From NCBI GenBank assembly GCA_025363355.1, contig JANYEB010000133.1, forward strand, positions 1-46,522: a DNA stretch of 46,522 bases. The letters are read 5' to 3'. The stretch is from Chitinophagaceae bacterium. GTDB taxonomy: Bacteria; Bacteroidota; Bacteroidia; Chitinophagales; Chitinophagaceae. The notes beneath the pieces were generated by a model, which was given only the letters and a program-made list of their open reading frames with translations, was not told where the DNA came from and did not search any database. The translations under genes and the position numbers were made by a program. Shown piece after piece: positions 16,084 through 22,872 of the stretch (position 1 is the stretch's first letter; each line of letters begins with the position of its first letter).

Positions 16084-16788
16084 ATGTTTTATATGCCAAA
16101 GCAAATGACTCGATTTCTTTTACTCTTAGTTTTATTTTGTGGCTTTGCGTGCAAAAAAGCAAAAACAAAATCAACTAAGAAACAAACAATAACAAATCAA
16201 AAAAAATCAGCTACAACTATTCCTTATAGTGCAATGAAATTAAGAATAGATTCATTAAGACACAGTTTTAAGAACAGGGATATTTTATATATTGAAAAAC
16301 AGTTTTCCGCTGTAATTATGGATTCAATATTTCCTTACTGGTATGGCACATCGTGGGATTTTAATGGCACAACTCAACAGCCTCAAGAAGGTTCTATTGC
16401 TTGTGGTTATTTTGTAAGTACAGTTTTAAGAGATGCTGGATTACATATCAATCGTATAAAAATGGGGCAAGCATCATCTGAATATATTATTCATCAACTT
16501 GCACAAAAGAATGACATTAAATTGTTTTACAATAAACCAATTGATAGTGCATTAGCTTATGTAAAAAATAAAGGCAAAGGGATTTATATAGTAGGTTTAG
16601 ATTCTCACGTAGGTTTTTTAGTGAGTGATGCAAACAATATTTGGTTCATTCATTCAAAATGGGTTAACCCAAAAGCTGTGGTAAAAGAGATTGCAAAACT
16701 TTCTGGTATACTAGGTTCTTCCAAATACAAAATGATTGCTAAAATAAGTTGTAATTCTGATTTATTGAAATCTTGGCAAAGAGATTAG
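16084..16788 (+). CDS. Lipoprotein with NlpC/P60-like cysteine peptidase features
   Basis: This 234-residue protein has a lipoprotein signal (LLLVLFCGFAC, Cys23) and a Lys/Thr-rich linker. The body has YWYGTSWDFNG, IACGYFVSTVLRDAGLH with Cys107 at a helix start, and DSHVGFLVSD with His175. A Cys at the start of a helix and a later His-Val-Gly strand are the layout of NlpC/P60 or CHAP-type papain-like hydrolases, which cut cell-wall peptides or amides. I could not place a third catalytic residue, and overall similarity is weak. In-frame ATGs at 16096 and 16105 are possible alternative starts. It stands alone and converges with the repeat-containing winged-helix gene. Confidence 0.65.
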   Translation: MFYMPKQMTRFLLLLVLFCGFACKKAKTKSTKKQTITNQKKSATTIPYSAMKLRIDSLRHSFKNRDILYIEKQFSAVIMDSIFPYWYGTSWDFNGTTQQPQEGSIACGYFVSTVLRDAGLHINRIKMGQASSEYIIHQLAQKNDIKLFYNKPIDSALAYVKNKGKGIYIVGLDSHVGFLVSDANNIWFIHSKWVNPKAVVKEIAKLSGILGSSKYKMIAKISCNSDLLKSWQRD

Positions 16789-16841
16789 TGGAACTTTAGT
16801 CCCAATATTTTATAGAAAGCCTGGTTGCTAAACTAAAATTA

Positions 16842-17864
16842 TTATGTGTTTACATCTATACTTTGCCTCATCATTTGCAAAGCAAGATTAGTTAGTTCAT
16901 ATTGCTGATAGGCTGTTCTAACAATTAACCCCCTGCGTTTTAGCATAGCAATATGTTTTGATAGACCCCCAACACTAAACCCCGAAATTTTAATTAAACT
17001 GCTATGGCTTTGTTTGGGATTTTTATATAGCTCAACCAGTATTTTAGCAGCTGCCATAGCCGATGGTCTTGAGCATTTAACAATCAACCCTTTAATTTTT
17101 GAGCGAAAACTGCTCATATTTAGCTTGGTAACATCAATATCTATCTTGTTAATGCCATAAACAATCTTGTTTGTTGTTATTCCTAACTGAACATTTGATG
17201 AATTAAACTCATTTTGCGTTGCTCCTAACTGAACATTGGATAAATCAAGTTCATTTTGCATTCTTCCTAATTGGACATTGGATAAATCAAGTTCATTTTG
17301 CATTCTTCCTAATTGAACATTGGATGAATCAAGTTCATTTTGCATTTTTCCTAATTGAACATTGGATGAATTAAACTCATTTTGCATTGCTCCTAACTGA
17401 ACATTGGATAAATCAAGTTCATTTTGCATTACTCCCAACTGGATATTGGATGAATTGAATTTATTTTGTGTTATTCCTGATTTCACTTTGGGTGAACTGA
17501 ACTCATTTTGCATTATTCCTAATTGGACATTGGATGAATTAAGCTCATTTTGCATTGTCTCTAACTGGACACTGGACAAACCGAGTTCATTTTGTGTTAT
17601 TCCTGATTGGGGATTAGGCAAAACAAGATTATTTAAGGTATTGCCTAACTGTTGAAGGGAAGAAATAAACCCATTAATGCTGTCTGTTACCAATTGACTG
17701 GGTAAATCTTTGTTATTTGAAGTGTTGTTTAATTCAACTTGCTGTTGTTGTGTTTGCAACAGATGAATTAATAGTTTAAGATGCTGTTGCTGTGCATTAA
17801 TTGTTGTTTGTAATTGTGCATATACTGCATTTAGCTGTTGTAATTGTTGCAAAACCTGTTCCAT
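16842..17864 (-). CDS. Winged-helix protein with eleven 14-residue repeats
   Basis: This 340-residue protein has three parts. Residues 1-45 are Gln-rich and helical (VLQQLQQLNAVYAQLQT). Residues 83-236 hold about eleven 14-residue units of the form SNVQLGxMQNELDS, the last one degraded. Residues 255-330 look like a MarR/ArsR-type winged helix (AMAAAKILVELY, SLIKISGFSVGGLSKHIAMLKRRGLIV, YELTNLALQMM). Hydrophobic residues in the repeat fall roughly at heptad spacing, so it may extend a coiled coil that holds the DNA-binding domains at a set distance. It is probably a transcription regulator; its target is unknown. It lies next to palindromic repeats in an accessory region. Confidence 0.75.
   Translation of the reverse strand: MEQVLQQLQQLNAVYAQLQTTINAQQQHLKLLIHLLQTQQQQVELNNTSNNKDLPSQLVTDSINGFISSLQQLGNTLNNLVLPNPQSGITQNELGLSSVQLETMQNELNSSNVQLGIMQNEFSSPKVKSGITQNKFNSSNIQLGVMQNELDLSNVQLGAMQNEFNSSNVQLGKMQNELDSSNVQLGRMQNELDLSNVQLGRMQNELDLSNVQLGATQNEFNSSNVQLGITTNKIVYGINKIDIDVTKLNMSSFRSKIKGLIVKCSRPSAMAAAKILVELYKNPKQSHSSLIKISGFSVGGLSKHIAMLKRRGLIVRTAYQQYELTNLALQMMRQSIDVNT
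17157..17618 (-). repeat. 42-bp coding tandem repeat, about eleven copies
   Basis: The repeat encodes the 14-residue units of the winged-helix protein. Central copies (about 17220-17440) are almost identical, differing mainly in the codons for residue x of LGxMQ and for DL/DS/NS, while outer copies are more diverged. This suggests recent copy-number change in the middle. The period is a multiple of three, so gain or loss keeps the frame. Confidence 0.9.
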
Positions 17865-17914
17865 AGGCTTTTGTTTTTGATGATTGGAGTGGGAAGGTAG
17901 GGGGAAATGGAATT

Positions 17915-17966
17915 AATGCCAAAGGCAATATAGTAATGCTACGAGGCTACAAGCCTCGCAGAGCAT
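17915..17966 (-). repeat. Dispersed double-hairpin element, copy 1
   Basis: Read on the minus strand, a hairpin CGAGGCT-TGT-AGCCTCG (17958-17942) is followed by GTAGCATTACTATAT and a small TGCC-TTT-GGCA hairpin (17927-17917). The same order with near-identical spacer occurs in the opposite orientation at 18116-18162, so this is a mobile or dispersed repeat and not a chance hairpin. Confidence 0.75.
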
Positions 17967-17974
17967 AGATTCAA

Positions 17975-18103
17975 TTAACTATTTCTTTTTAATAAAATAT
18001 AAAACATAAAAGCAATACCAAATAGTGTAAAAAAAATATAAACGCCCATCAATACATAACTGTAAGTTTTAATTTCCTTGTCTTTGTAAAACTTTACTAT
18101 ATC
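17975..18103 (-). pseudogene. 3' remnant of a small membrane-protein gene
   Basis: On the minus strand a frame of about 42 codons ends with TAA at 17975 and reads DIVKFYKDKEIKTYSYVLMG, then a hydrophobic stretch VYIFFTLFGIAFMFYILL and KRNS. It looks like the C-terminus of a membrane protein. Upstream the frame runs into double-hairpin copy 2 and meets a stop, with no ATG before the hydrophobic part. It lies exactly between two inverted repeat copies. It is probably a truncated gene; a short protein from a non-ATG start cannot be excluded. Confidence 0.4.
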
Positions 18104-18115
18104 TCTACTCTCGCT

Positions 18116-18162
18116 CTTCGAGGCTTGTAGCCTCGAAGCATTATTATGTTGCTTTTAGCAAC
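18116..18162 (+). repeat. Dispersed double-hairpin element, copy 2
   Basis: The perfect hairpin CTTCGAGGCT-TGT-AGCCTCGAAG (18116-18138) is followed by CATTATTAT and the hairpin GTTGC-TTTTA-GCAAC (18148-18162). It matches the reverse complement of copy 1 in both hairpins and in the linker, with compensating differences in the small stem (TTGCC/GGCAA-type versus TTGCT/AGCAA-type). Confidence 0.75.
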
Positions 18163-18190
18163 AAACAATATTAATACAAAATTCTATAAA

Positions 18191-18271
18191 GTCATTGCGA
18201 GGTACGAAGCAATCTTTCAATTTGAATAATGCCAAAATTTAGTGAGACGGCTTCGTGCCTCGCAGCAGCGA
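18191..18271. repeat. Long inverted-repeat element, copy A, downstream of the GIY-YIG gene
   Basis: The left arm contains TTGCGAGGTACGAAGCAA (about 18191-18214 overall) and the right arm GGCTTCGTGCCTCGCAG (18245-18271), separated by 30 bases that include AATAATGCC. The right arm has three extra bases (GCAGCAGCGAC). Arm sequence, spacer length and the central AATAATGCC match copy B, and both copies have the same orientation. Such CATTGCGAGG/CGAAGCAATC palindromes are common dispersed repeats in bacterial genomes. Confidence 0.85.
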
Positions 18272-18284
18272 CGAACAAAATATC

Positions 18285-18599
18285 CTACCATTTAGAAACC
18301 TCTTTTAACCATAAGTCAATCCAATTAGCATTCATACTATTTATTAAATCCATTTTCTGTTGTCGATTACCACCTTTAATTCTCTTTTCTTCTGCAATTG
18401 CTAATTCTATTGTTTCGTACTGTTTGTAATAAACAAGTTTAGTTACATTGTATTTAGCAGTAAAACTATCTGGATAATATTTTGAAATATGTTGTTGCAT
18501 TCTAACAAATAAATTAGAAGTAACACCTGTATATAAAACCGTGTTGTTTTTATTAGTAAGAATATATACAGTTCCTGTTATTTGCAGAGGCTTTGTCAT
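18285..18599 (-). CDS. Small GIY-YIG endonuclease
   Basis: This 104-residue single-domain nuclease has GTVYILTNKNNTVLYTGVTSN (given in part), matching the GIY-YIG pattern (VYIL...LYTGVT), followed by the expected NLFVRMQQH, KYNVTKLVYYKQYETIELAIAEEKRIKG with the catalytic-type Glu, and the KxxLI/W ending. It belongs to the small UPF0213/YhbQ-like group. I chose the start at 18599 (MTKPLQITG). The frame extends to 18662, but the extra residues (MGIIYAKDCFVPRNDL) are a translation of the inverted-repeat arm. The gene is bracketed by two copies of the same element, copy A 14 bases beyond its stop and copy B 19 bases before its start. Confidence 0.9.
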   Translation of the reverse strand: MTKPLQITGTVYILTNKNNTVLYTGVTSNLFVRMQQHISKYYPDSFTAKYNVTKLVYYKQYETIELAIAEEKRIKGGNRQQKMDLINSMNANWIDLWLKEVSKW

Positions 18600-18617
18600 A
18601 TAATAAATACCTATTAA

Positions 18618-18695
18618 GTCATTGCGAGGAACGAAGCAATCTTTTGCATAAATAATGCCCATGCTTAATGAGACTGCTTCGTTCCTCGCAGTGAC
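18618..18695. repeat. Long inverted-repeat element, copy B, upstream of the GIY-YIG gene
   Basis: Arms of 24 bases (18618-18641 and 18672-18695) are complementary at 22 of 24 positions around the core TGCGAGGAACGAAGCA. The spacer is 30 bases with AATAATGCC near its centre, as in copy A. The element sits between the paaZ stop (18704) and the GIY-YIG start, so it could also act as a hairpin terminator for paaZ. Confidence 0.9.
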
Positions 18696-18703
18696 TAAAG
18701 AAC

Positions 18704-20746
18704 CTACTTCCTCTTCACCATTGTTAAAATCGTGGCAACACCTACTAATTCTTCTGTTTCATCAATCATTTCAACTAGCCATTTTACTATGCCTTTTGGT
18801 ATATCATTTTCATCTTTGGTGTCTTGAGGTAATTTTTCTTTGCAAGTAAAACGTATATAAATTTCAGCACCTACATAAACAGGTTTAGTAAAGCGTAATT
18901 CATCAATGCCATAGTTCAATAACACAGGGCCTAAATCGCTACCATCAACAAACAACCCTGCTGCTGCACTCATAATAAAATAGCCATGTGCCACTTGGCG
19001 TTCAAACATTGTTCCTTCAAAATTAGTAAAGGTTTTATGAGCATAAAACTGGTCGCCACTTAGGTCGGCAAATTTGTTAATGTCTTCTGCTGTTATCAAT
19101 CGTTTTGCAGTAATTAATTGGTCGCCAATATTCAGTTCTTCAAAATATTTTCTAAATGGATGAATGCCATCGTGATTACCTTTTGCATATTGTTGATACA
19201 CGTTTGTAATAGCTGTTAACATTGATGGAGAGCCTTGCACAGCTACACGTTGCATATAATGTTTTACACCACGAATACCACCCATTTCTTCACCACCACC
19301 TGCACGTCCTGGACCACCGTGAACCAGCAATGGCAAAGGACTTCCGTGTCCAGTGCTTTCTTTAGCACAATCATTATTCAACACTAAAATTCTACCGTGA
19401 TGTGTGCCTGCACCAATTACATATTGTTTTGCATTTTTCGCAGATGCAGTAATAATACTGCTACATAAACTACCCTTTCCCATTTTGCTTAACTCAATGG
19501 CATCGTACATATTTTTATAAGGCATCAATGTGCTTGCTGGTCCAAATGCTTCAATTTCGTGAACATCATTTGATGCAAAAGGATTTTCGTTGAGCATTAA
19601 AATTGGACTAATAAAAGAACCAATTGTTGCATCTGCATCTATTAACTCAACACTATCTAAACTACCATAAATAATTTGCGAACTCGCTAAAAGCCTTTGT
19701 AGTTGGGCTTTTACTTCTTTCACTTGCTCTTTACCTGCAAGGCTTCCCATTCTTACACTTGCGTTTAATGGATTGCCAATAGTGGTTTGTGCTAATGCTT
19801 TTCCTAAAGCAATTTGCACGTCTTCAATTTTATTTTCAGGTACAAAAATTCTACGCACAGCAGTACATTTTTGCCCTGCTTTGGTAGTCATTTCTTTTCT
19901 TACTTCTTTAATAAAAATATCCCACTCAGGCATATCTGGTGTAACATCATCGCCCAATACCATACAATTCAAACTATCTGCTTCCATTGTAAAAGGAATA
20001 TTATTTGCCAAGATGTGTGGATTGGATTTTAGCATTTGTCCAGTAGTTGCAGAGCCTGTAAACGTAATCACATCCTGCATTGTAGTGTGTTGCAATAAAT
20101 CTCCTGCACTACCACAAAGCAATTGCAATGCACCATCTGGCAAAATGCCACTTGCAATAATTTCTTTAACAACAGCCTCAGTTAAATAACTTGTAACTGT
20201 TGCAGGCTTCACAATAGCAGGCATTCCAGCCAATAAGTTTACAGCAATTTTCTCCAACATTCCCCACACAGGAAAGTTAAAAGCATTGATATGGATAGCA
20301 ACACCTTCTTTAGGAACTAACAAGTGAACACCCATAAAACTATTGCCTTTACTAAGGTTGTGGCTATCGCCATCTATACAAAAATTTTCATCAGGGAATT
20401 TTCTACGAAGTGAAGCATTGGCAAATAAATTACCAATACCACCTTCAATGTCCACCCAACTATCGGCTTTTGTTGCACCAGTTTTATAACTGATGTCATA
20501 AAATTTTGGCAGGTGATTTTGTAAGTGAAAAGCCAATGCTTTTATCATTCTACCGCGTTCGTGAAAAGTAAGTTTCCGAAGGTTTTTATTACCAACCTCT
20601 CTTGCATAGTTGGTGATTAAATTGTAGTCTAACCCTTTGGTAGAAGCAGTTGCAATAGATTCTCCTGTTACTGCATTGTATAATTCTTGTCCTTGTCCAT
20701 CACCTGTAACCCAAGAGCCAAGCACATAGTTTTCTAGCATTTGCAT
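18704..20746 (-). CDS. paaZ: Bifunctional aldehyde dehydrogenase / ring-opening hydratase PaaZ
   Basis: This 680-residue fusion has an N-terminal aldehyde dehydrogenase domain (about 1-520) with Glu255 (FTMEADSL) and nucleophile Cys294 (KAGQKCTAVRR). A C-terminal MaoC-like hot-dog hydratase (about 540-680) follows, with the Asp/His pair in GDQFYAHKTF and the motif RQVAHGYFIMSAAAGLFVD. In phenylacetate breakdown PaaZ opens oxepin-CoA and oxidises the semialdehyde. The length matches the family. The other paa genes are not in the window; the nearest related function is an enoyl-CoA hydratase 16 kb away. A consensus promoter lies 15-45 bases upstream. The ATG at 20740 is an alternative start. 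Confidence 0.93.
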   Translation of the reverse strand: MQMLENYVLGSWVTGDGQGQELYNAVTGESIATASTKGLDYNLITNYAREVGNKNLRKLTFHERGRMIKALAFHLQNHLPKFYDISYKTGATKADSWVDIEGGIGNLFANASLRRKFPDENFCIDGDSHNLSKGNSFMGVHLLVPKEGVAIHINAFNFPVWGMLEKIAVNLLAGMPAIVKPATVTSYLTEAVVKEIIASGILPDGALQLLCGSAGDLLQHTTMQDVITFTGSATTGQMLKSNPHILANNIPFTMEADSLNCMVLGDDVTPDMPEWDIFIKEVRKEMTTKAGQKCTAVRRIFVPENKIEDVQIALGKALAQTTIGNPLNASVRMGSLAGKEQVKEVKAQLQRLLASSQIIYGSLDSVELIDADATIGSFISPILMLNENPFASNDVHEIEAFGPASTLMPYKNMYDAIELSKMGKGSLCSSIITASAKNAKQYVIGAGTHHGRILVLNNDCAKESTGHGSPLPLLVHGGPGRAGGGEEMGGIRGVKHYMQRVAVQGSPSMLTAITNVYQQYAKGNHDGIHPFRKYFEELNIGDQLITAKRLITAEDINKFADLSGDQFYAHKTFTNFEGTMFERQVAHGYFIMSAAAGLFVDGSDLGPVLLNYGIDELRFTKPVYVGAEIYIRFTCKEKLPQDTKDENDIPKGIVKWLVEMIDETEELVGVATILTMVKRK

Positions 20747-20760
20747 CGTTAAAATTTAGA

Positions 20761-20791
20761 CAAACATACGAAGACTGTACATCAATACAAA
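20761..20791 (-). promoter_or_regulatory. Consensus Bacteroidota promoter of paaZ
   Basis: On the minus strand TTTG (20791-20788), a 19-base spacer and TATGTTTG (20768-20761) match the -33/-7 consensus fully, 14 bases before the ATG. It is the best promoter match in the window. Confidence 0.7.
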
Positions 20792-20817
20792 TGCTATAAT
20801 TTTATATTATTATGGTA

Positions 20818-21093
20818 TTACTCCCAGCCAATATTGATATAACTTTCTATCACAAGATTGCGATTATATTGTTTGGCTCTTTTAATTATTAAATCTAGAT
20901 ATTCTCTAGCTTCTTTTAATTCTTCGATTCTTCTCTCATTATGAGCTGTATCTTTATTAAATCTTTCTTTGTTGCTAAATGATTCAATAGAATGATAATT
21001 GATTTTTGAACTAATCAATGTTGATATAACATTCTCGGCATCTGCAGCAGAGAATGTTCCATCAATGAGTTTGAGACAATGTGTTTTTTTCAT
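20818..21093 (-). CDS. Small hypothetical protein, paralogue of its upstream neighbour
   Basis: This 91-residue soluble, charged protein has the opening LIDGTFSAADAENVISTLISSKINYH, then a helical, Lys/Glu-rich part (HNERRIEELKEAREYLDLIIKRA) and a C-terminal NLVIESYINIGWE. The first two parts align with the gene at 21096-21341 (G-T/S-F-x-A-x-D/E-A...L-I-x-x-K-I-x-Y-H), so the two arose by duplication. It begins 2 bases after that gene's stop and is the last gene of the icd operon. No family was recognised. The N-terminal strand-turn-helix plus coiled-coil layout suggests a small dimeric adaptor, but that is speculation. Confidence 0.7.
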   Translation of the reverse strand: MKKTHCLKLIDGTFSAADAENVISTLISSKINYHSIESFSNKERFNKDTAHNERRIEELKEAREYLDLIIKRAKQYNRNLVIESYINIGWE

Positions 21094-21095
21094 AA

Positions 21096-21341
21096 TTAGC
21101 AGTTAAGTTCGGCAAAACAGTTTAAATTCACTTTTTCAGTAACACTAGATAAATGGTTTCTTACTTCACTCAATTCATTTTGCAATTGTTTGATTCTAGT
21201 CTCGCGTTGCTTGATATCTTCTTCATTTTTTGAACCATCAATCTTGTCTTCATGATATTTTATTTTTACTTTGATTAGTTGACTTAATAATTCAACTGCT
21301 TCGGAGGCTTCAAAACTTCCCTTAATAATTTGTAAATTCAT
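21096..21341 (-). CDS. Small hypothetical protein in the icd operon
   Basis: This 81-residue charged protein has the opening LQIIKGSFEASEAVELLSQLIKVKIKYHED and a probable coiled coil (EDIKQRETRIKQLQNELSEVRNHLSSV). It is a clear paralogue of the gene at 20818-21093. It begins 10 bases downstream of the isocitrate dehydrogenase stop. It has no signal peptide or membrane helix, and the function is unknown. The tight spacing implies co-expression with icd, so a role tied to that enzyme or to the LysR-controlled response is worth considering. Confidence 0.7.
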   Translation of the reverse strand: MNLQIIKGSFEASEAVELLSQLIKVKIKYHEDKIDGSKNEEDIKQRETRIKQLQNELSEVRNHLSSVTEKVNLNCFAELNC

Positions 21342-21351
21342 ATTTGTAAAT

Positions 21352-22788
21352 TTATTGTCCTTGCCCTAATGAGAAAGATAGCTTTCCTTCAAATGTGTAA
21401 AGGTTTTCTGTTTTAATGGTATCAATATTTTTTTCGATAGCTTTTGATAAAATTGTTATAATATTTTCTTTGTTAATTGAATTATTTTCAGTTGACTGGA
21501 ACCTGCATCTCCAATGGTCTGTACAAAAAGTTTCTTTGAAACCATCTGGCCAAACTTTAATGCCTCTGTTTGTTATCATTTTTAATTGCAGATTTTGCAA
21601 TTCAATTTGCTTAATAGATGCTGCTAAAATATTGGCATCTGTGCCAGCCCAATGAACAAAAACATCTACACCAACGAGTTCTTTATTCTGAGGTGCTTTT
21701 CTTACATACTTAGGAAGATTTAATGCTGTTCCTTTTGCATAAGATGCAGCTTTTAAGGTAGTTGGTTTTGCACCAAGATTTTTAATTACAGCTTTTGCAA
21801 ATTCTTTGGTACCCAGTTTTTCTTTACTAATTCCCTCTTTAAAAACATCGTAAGTGTGAATGCCATCTTCAATAGTTTTTAACCAAGCATTTTGAACTTT
21901 TTCTGCAATGTCAGTTTGTCCAATATGATTCAACATCATAATAGCTCCTTGTAATAAACCAGAAGGATTAGCTTTATTTTGACCGGCGATTCTTGGAGCA
22001 GAACCGTGAATAGCCTCAAACATTGAACATTCTTCACCAATGTTTGCAGAGCCTGCTAGCCCAACAGATCCAGTTATTTGTGCAGCCACATCAGAAAGAA
22101 TATCCCCATATAAATTTGGCATAACAATAACATCAAAAATTTCGGGTGTATCGGCCATTTTTGCTGCTCCAATATCAATAATCCAATGTTCCTTTTCTAT
22201 CTCTGGATATTCCAATCCAATCTCATCAAATACTTTATGAAACAACCCATCAGTTTGCTTCATAATATTATCCTTAGTGAAACAAGTAACTTTTTTTCTA
22301 CCATATTGTTTAGCATATTCAAAGGCATAGCGTACAATTTTTTCGCAGCCTGGTCGGCTAATTAATTTTAAACATTGTACAACTTCGTCTGTTTGTTGAT
22401 GTTCAATACCTGCATATAAATCTTCTTCGTTTTCTCTGATAATTACAATATCCATTTTTGGATGTTTTGTACTTATGTATGGGTGTAAACTTGAACAAGG
22501 ACGAACATTTGAGTAAAGCCCCAAGAATTTTCTTGTTGTTACATTAAGACTTTTATAGCCTCCACCTTGTGGGGTTGTAATGGGTGCTTTTAAAAAAATT
22601 TTATTCCTTCTTATAACATCCCAAGATTCTTTAGCAATACCTGCAGTATTGCCAGCTAAATAAACTTTTTCACCAACTTCAATTTCTTCAATTTCAATTT
22701 TAGCACCCGCTGCTAAAATAATTTCTAAAGTGGCATCCATAATTTCTGGACCAATGCCGTCTCCTTTTGCTACAGTTATTTTTTGCAT
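21352..22788 (-). CDS. icd: NADP-dependent isocitrate dehydrogenase, Thermus-type
   Basis: This 478-residue TCA-cycle enzyme converts isocitrate to 2-oxoglutarate. Family motifs are VAKGDGIGPEIMDATL at the N-terminus, the substrate loop LGLYSNVRPC, DIVIIRENEEDLYAGIE, and the metal and cofactor regions DVIVMPNLYGDILSDVAAQITGSVGLAGSANIG (in part) and FEAIHGSAPRIAGQNKANPSG. After about residue 335 there is an extra C-terminal domain (VGVDVFVHW..., GIKVWPDG), as in the longer Thermus-type enzymes. Coenzyme choice is inferred from the family. It leads a tight three-gene operon and is divergent from a LysR regulator, with an inverted repeat between them. Confidence 0.92.
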   Translation of the reverse strand: MQKITVAKGDGIGPEIMDATLEIILAAGAKIEIEEIEVGEKVYLAGNTAGIAKESWDVIRRNKIFLKAPITTPQGGGYKSLNVTTRKFLGLYSNVRPCSSLHPYISTKHPKMDIVIIRENEEDLYAGIEHQQTDEVVQCLKLISRPGCEKIVRYAFEYAKQYGRKKVTCFTKDNIMKQTDGLFHKVFDEIGLEYPEIEKEHWIIDIGAAKMADTPEIFDVIVMPNLYGDILSDVAAQITGSVGLAGSANIGEECSMFEAIHGSAPRIAGQNKANPSGLLQGAIMMLNHIGQTDIAEKVQNAWLKTIEDGIHTYDVFKEGISKEKLGTKEFAKAVIKNLGAKPTTLKAASYAKGTALNLPKYVRKAPQNKELVGVDVFVHWAGTDANILAASIKQIELQNLQLKMITNRGIKVWPDGFKETFCTDHWRCRFQSTENNSINKENIITILSKAIEKNIDTIKTENLYTFEGKLSFSLGQGQ

Positions 22789-22827
22789 ATATTTTTTGTT
22801 TAGAATGCAAAAATGATGTTATGAAAT

Positions 22828-22871
22828 AATAATTTTTATTTATCTTTATTATATTAATCATAAAAATTATT
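22828..22871. promoter_or_regulatory. Inverted repeat in the icd/LysR divergent promoter region
   Basis: AATAATTTTTAT (22828-22839) and ATAAAAATTATT (22860-22871) are exact 12-bp complements with a 20-base spacer, lying between the two divergent starts. A dyad here is the expected place for a LysR-type operator, and the right arm ends directly before the regulator's ATG, which would allow autoregulation. The AT-rich background makes chance matches more likely. Confidence 0.5.
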
Positions 22872-22872
22872 T

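Noticed and set aside
17157-17618. Possible CRISPR-like array of regular repeats
   Set aside because: The repeats are head-to-tail 42-base units with no unique spacers and code in frame for a protein repeat.
17404-17655. Plus-strand frame with Cys/Trp-rich repeats
   Set aside because: It is the antisense reading of the 42-base repeats of the winged-helix gene, so the regularity is not independent evidence.
18600-18662. N-terminal extension of the GIY-YIG protein (MGIIYAKDCFVPRNDL)
   Set aside because: It is a translation of the inverted-repeat arm; the conserved domain starts cleanly from the ATG at 18599.
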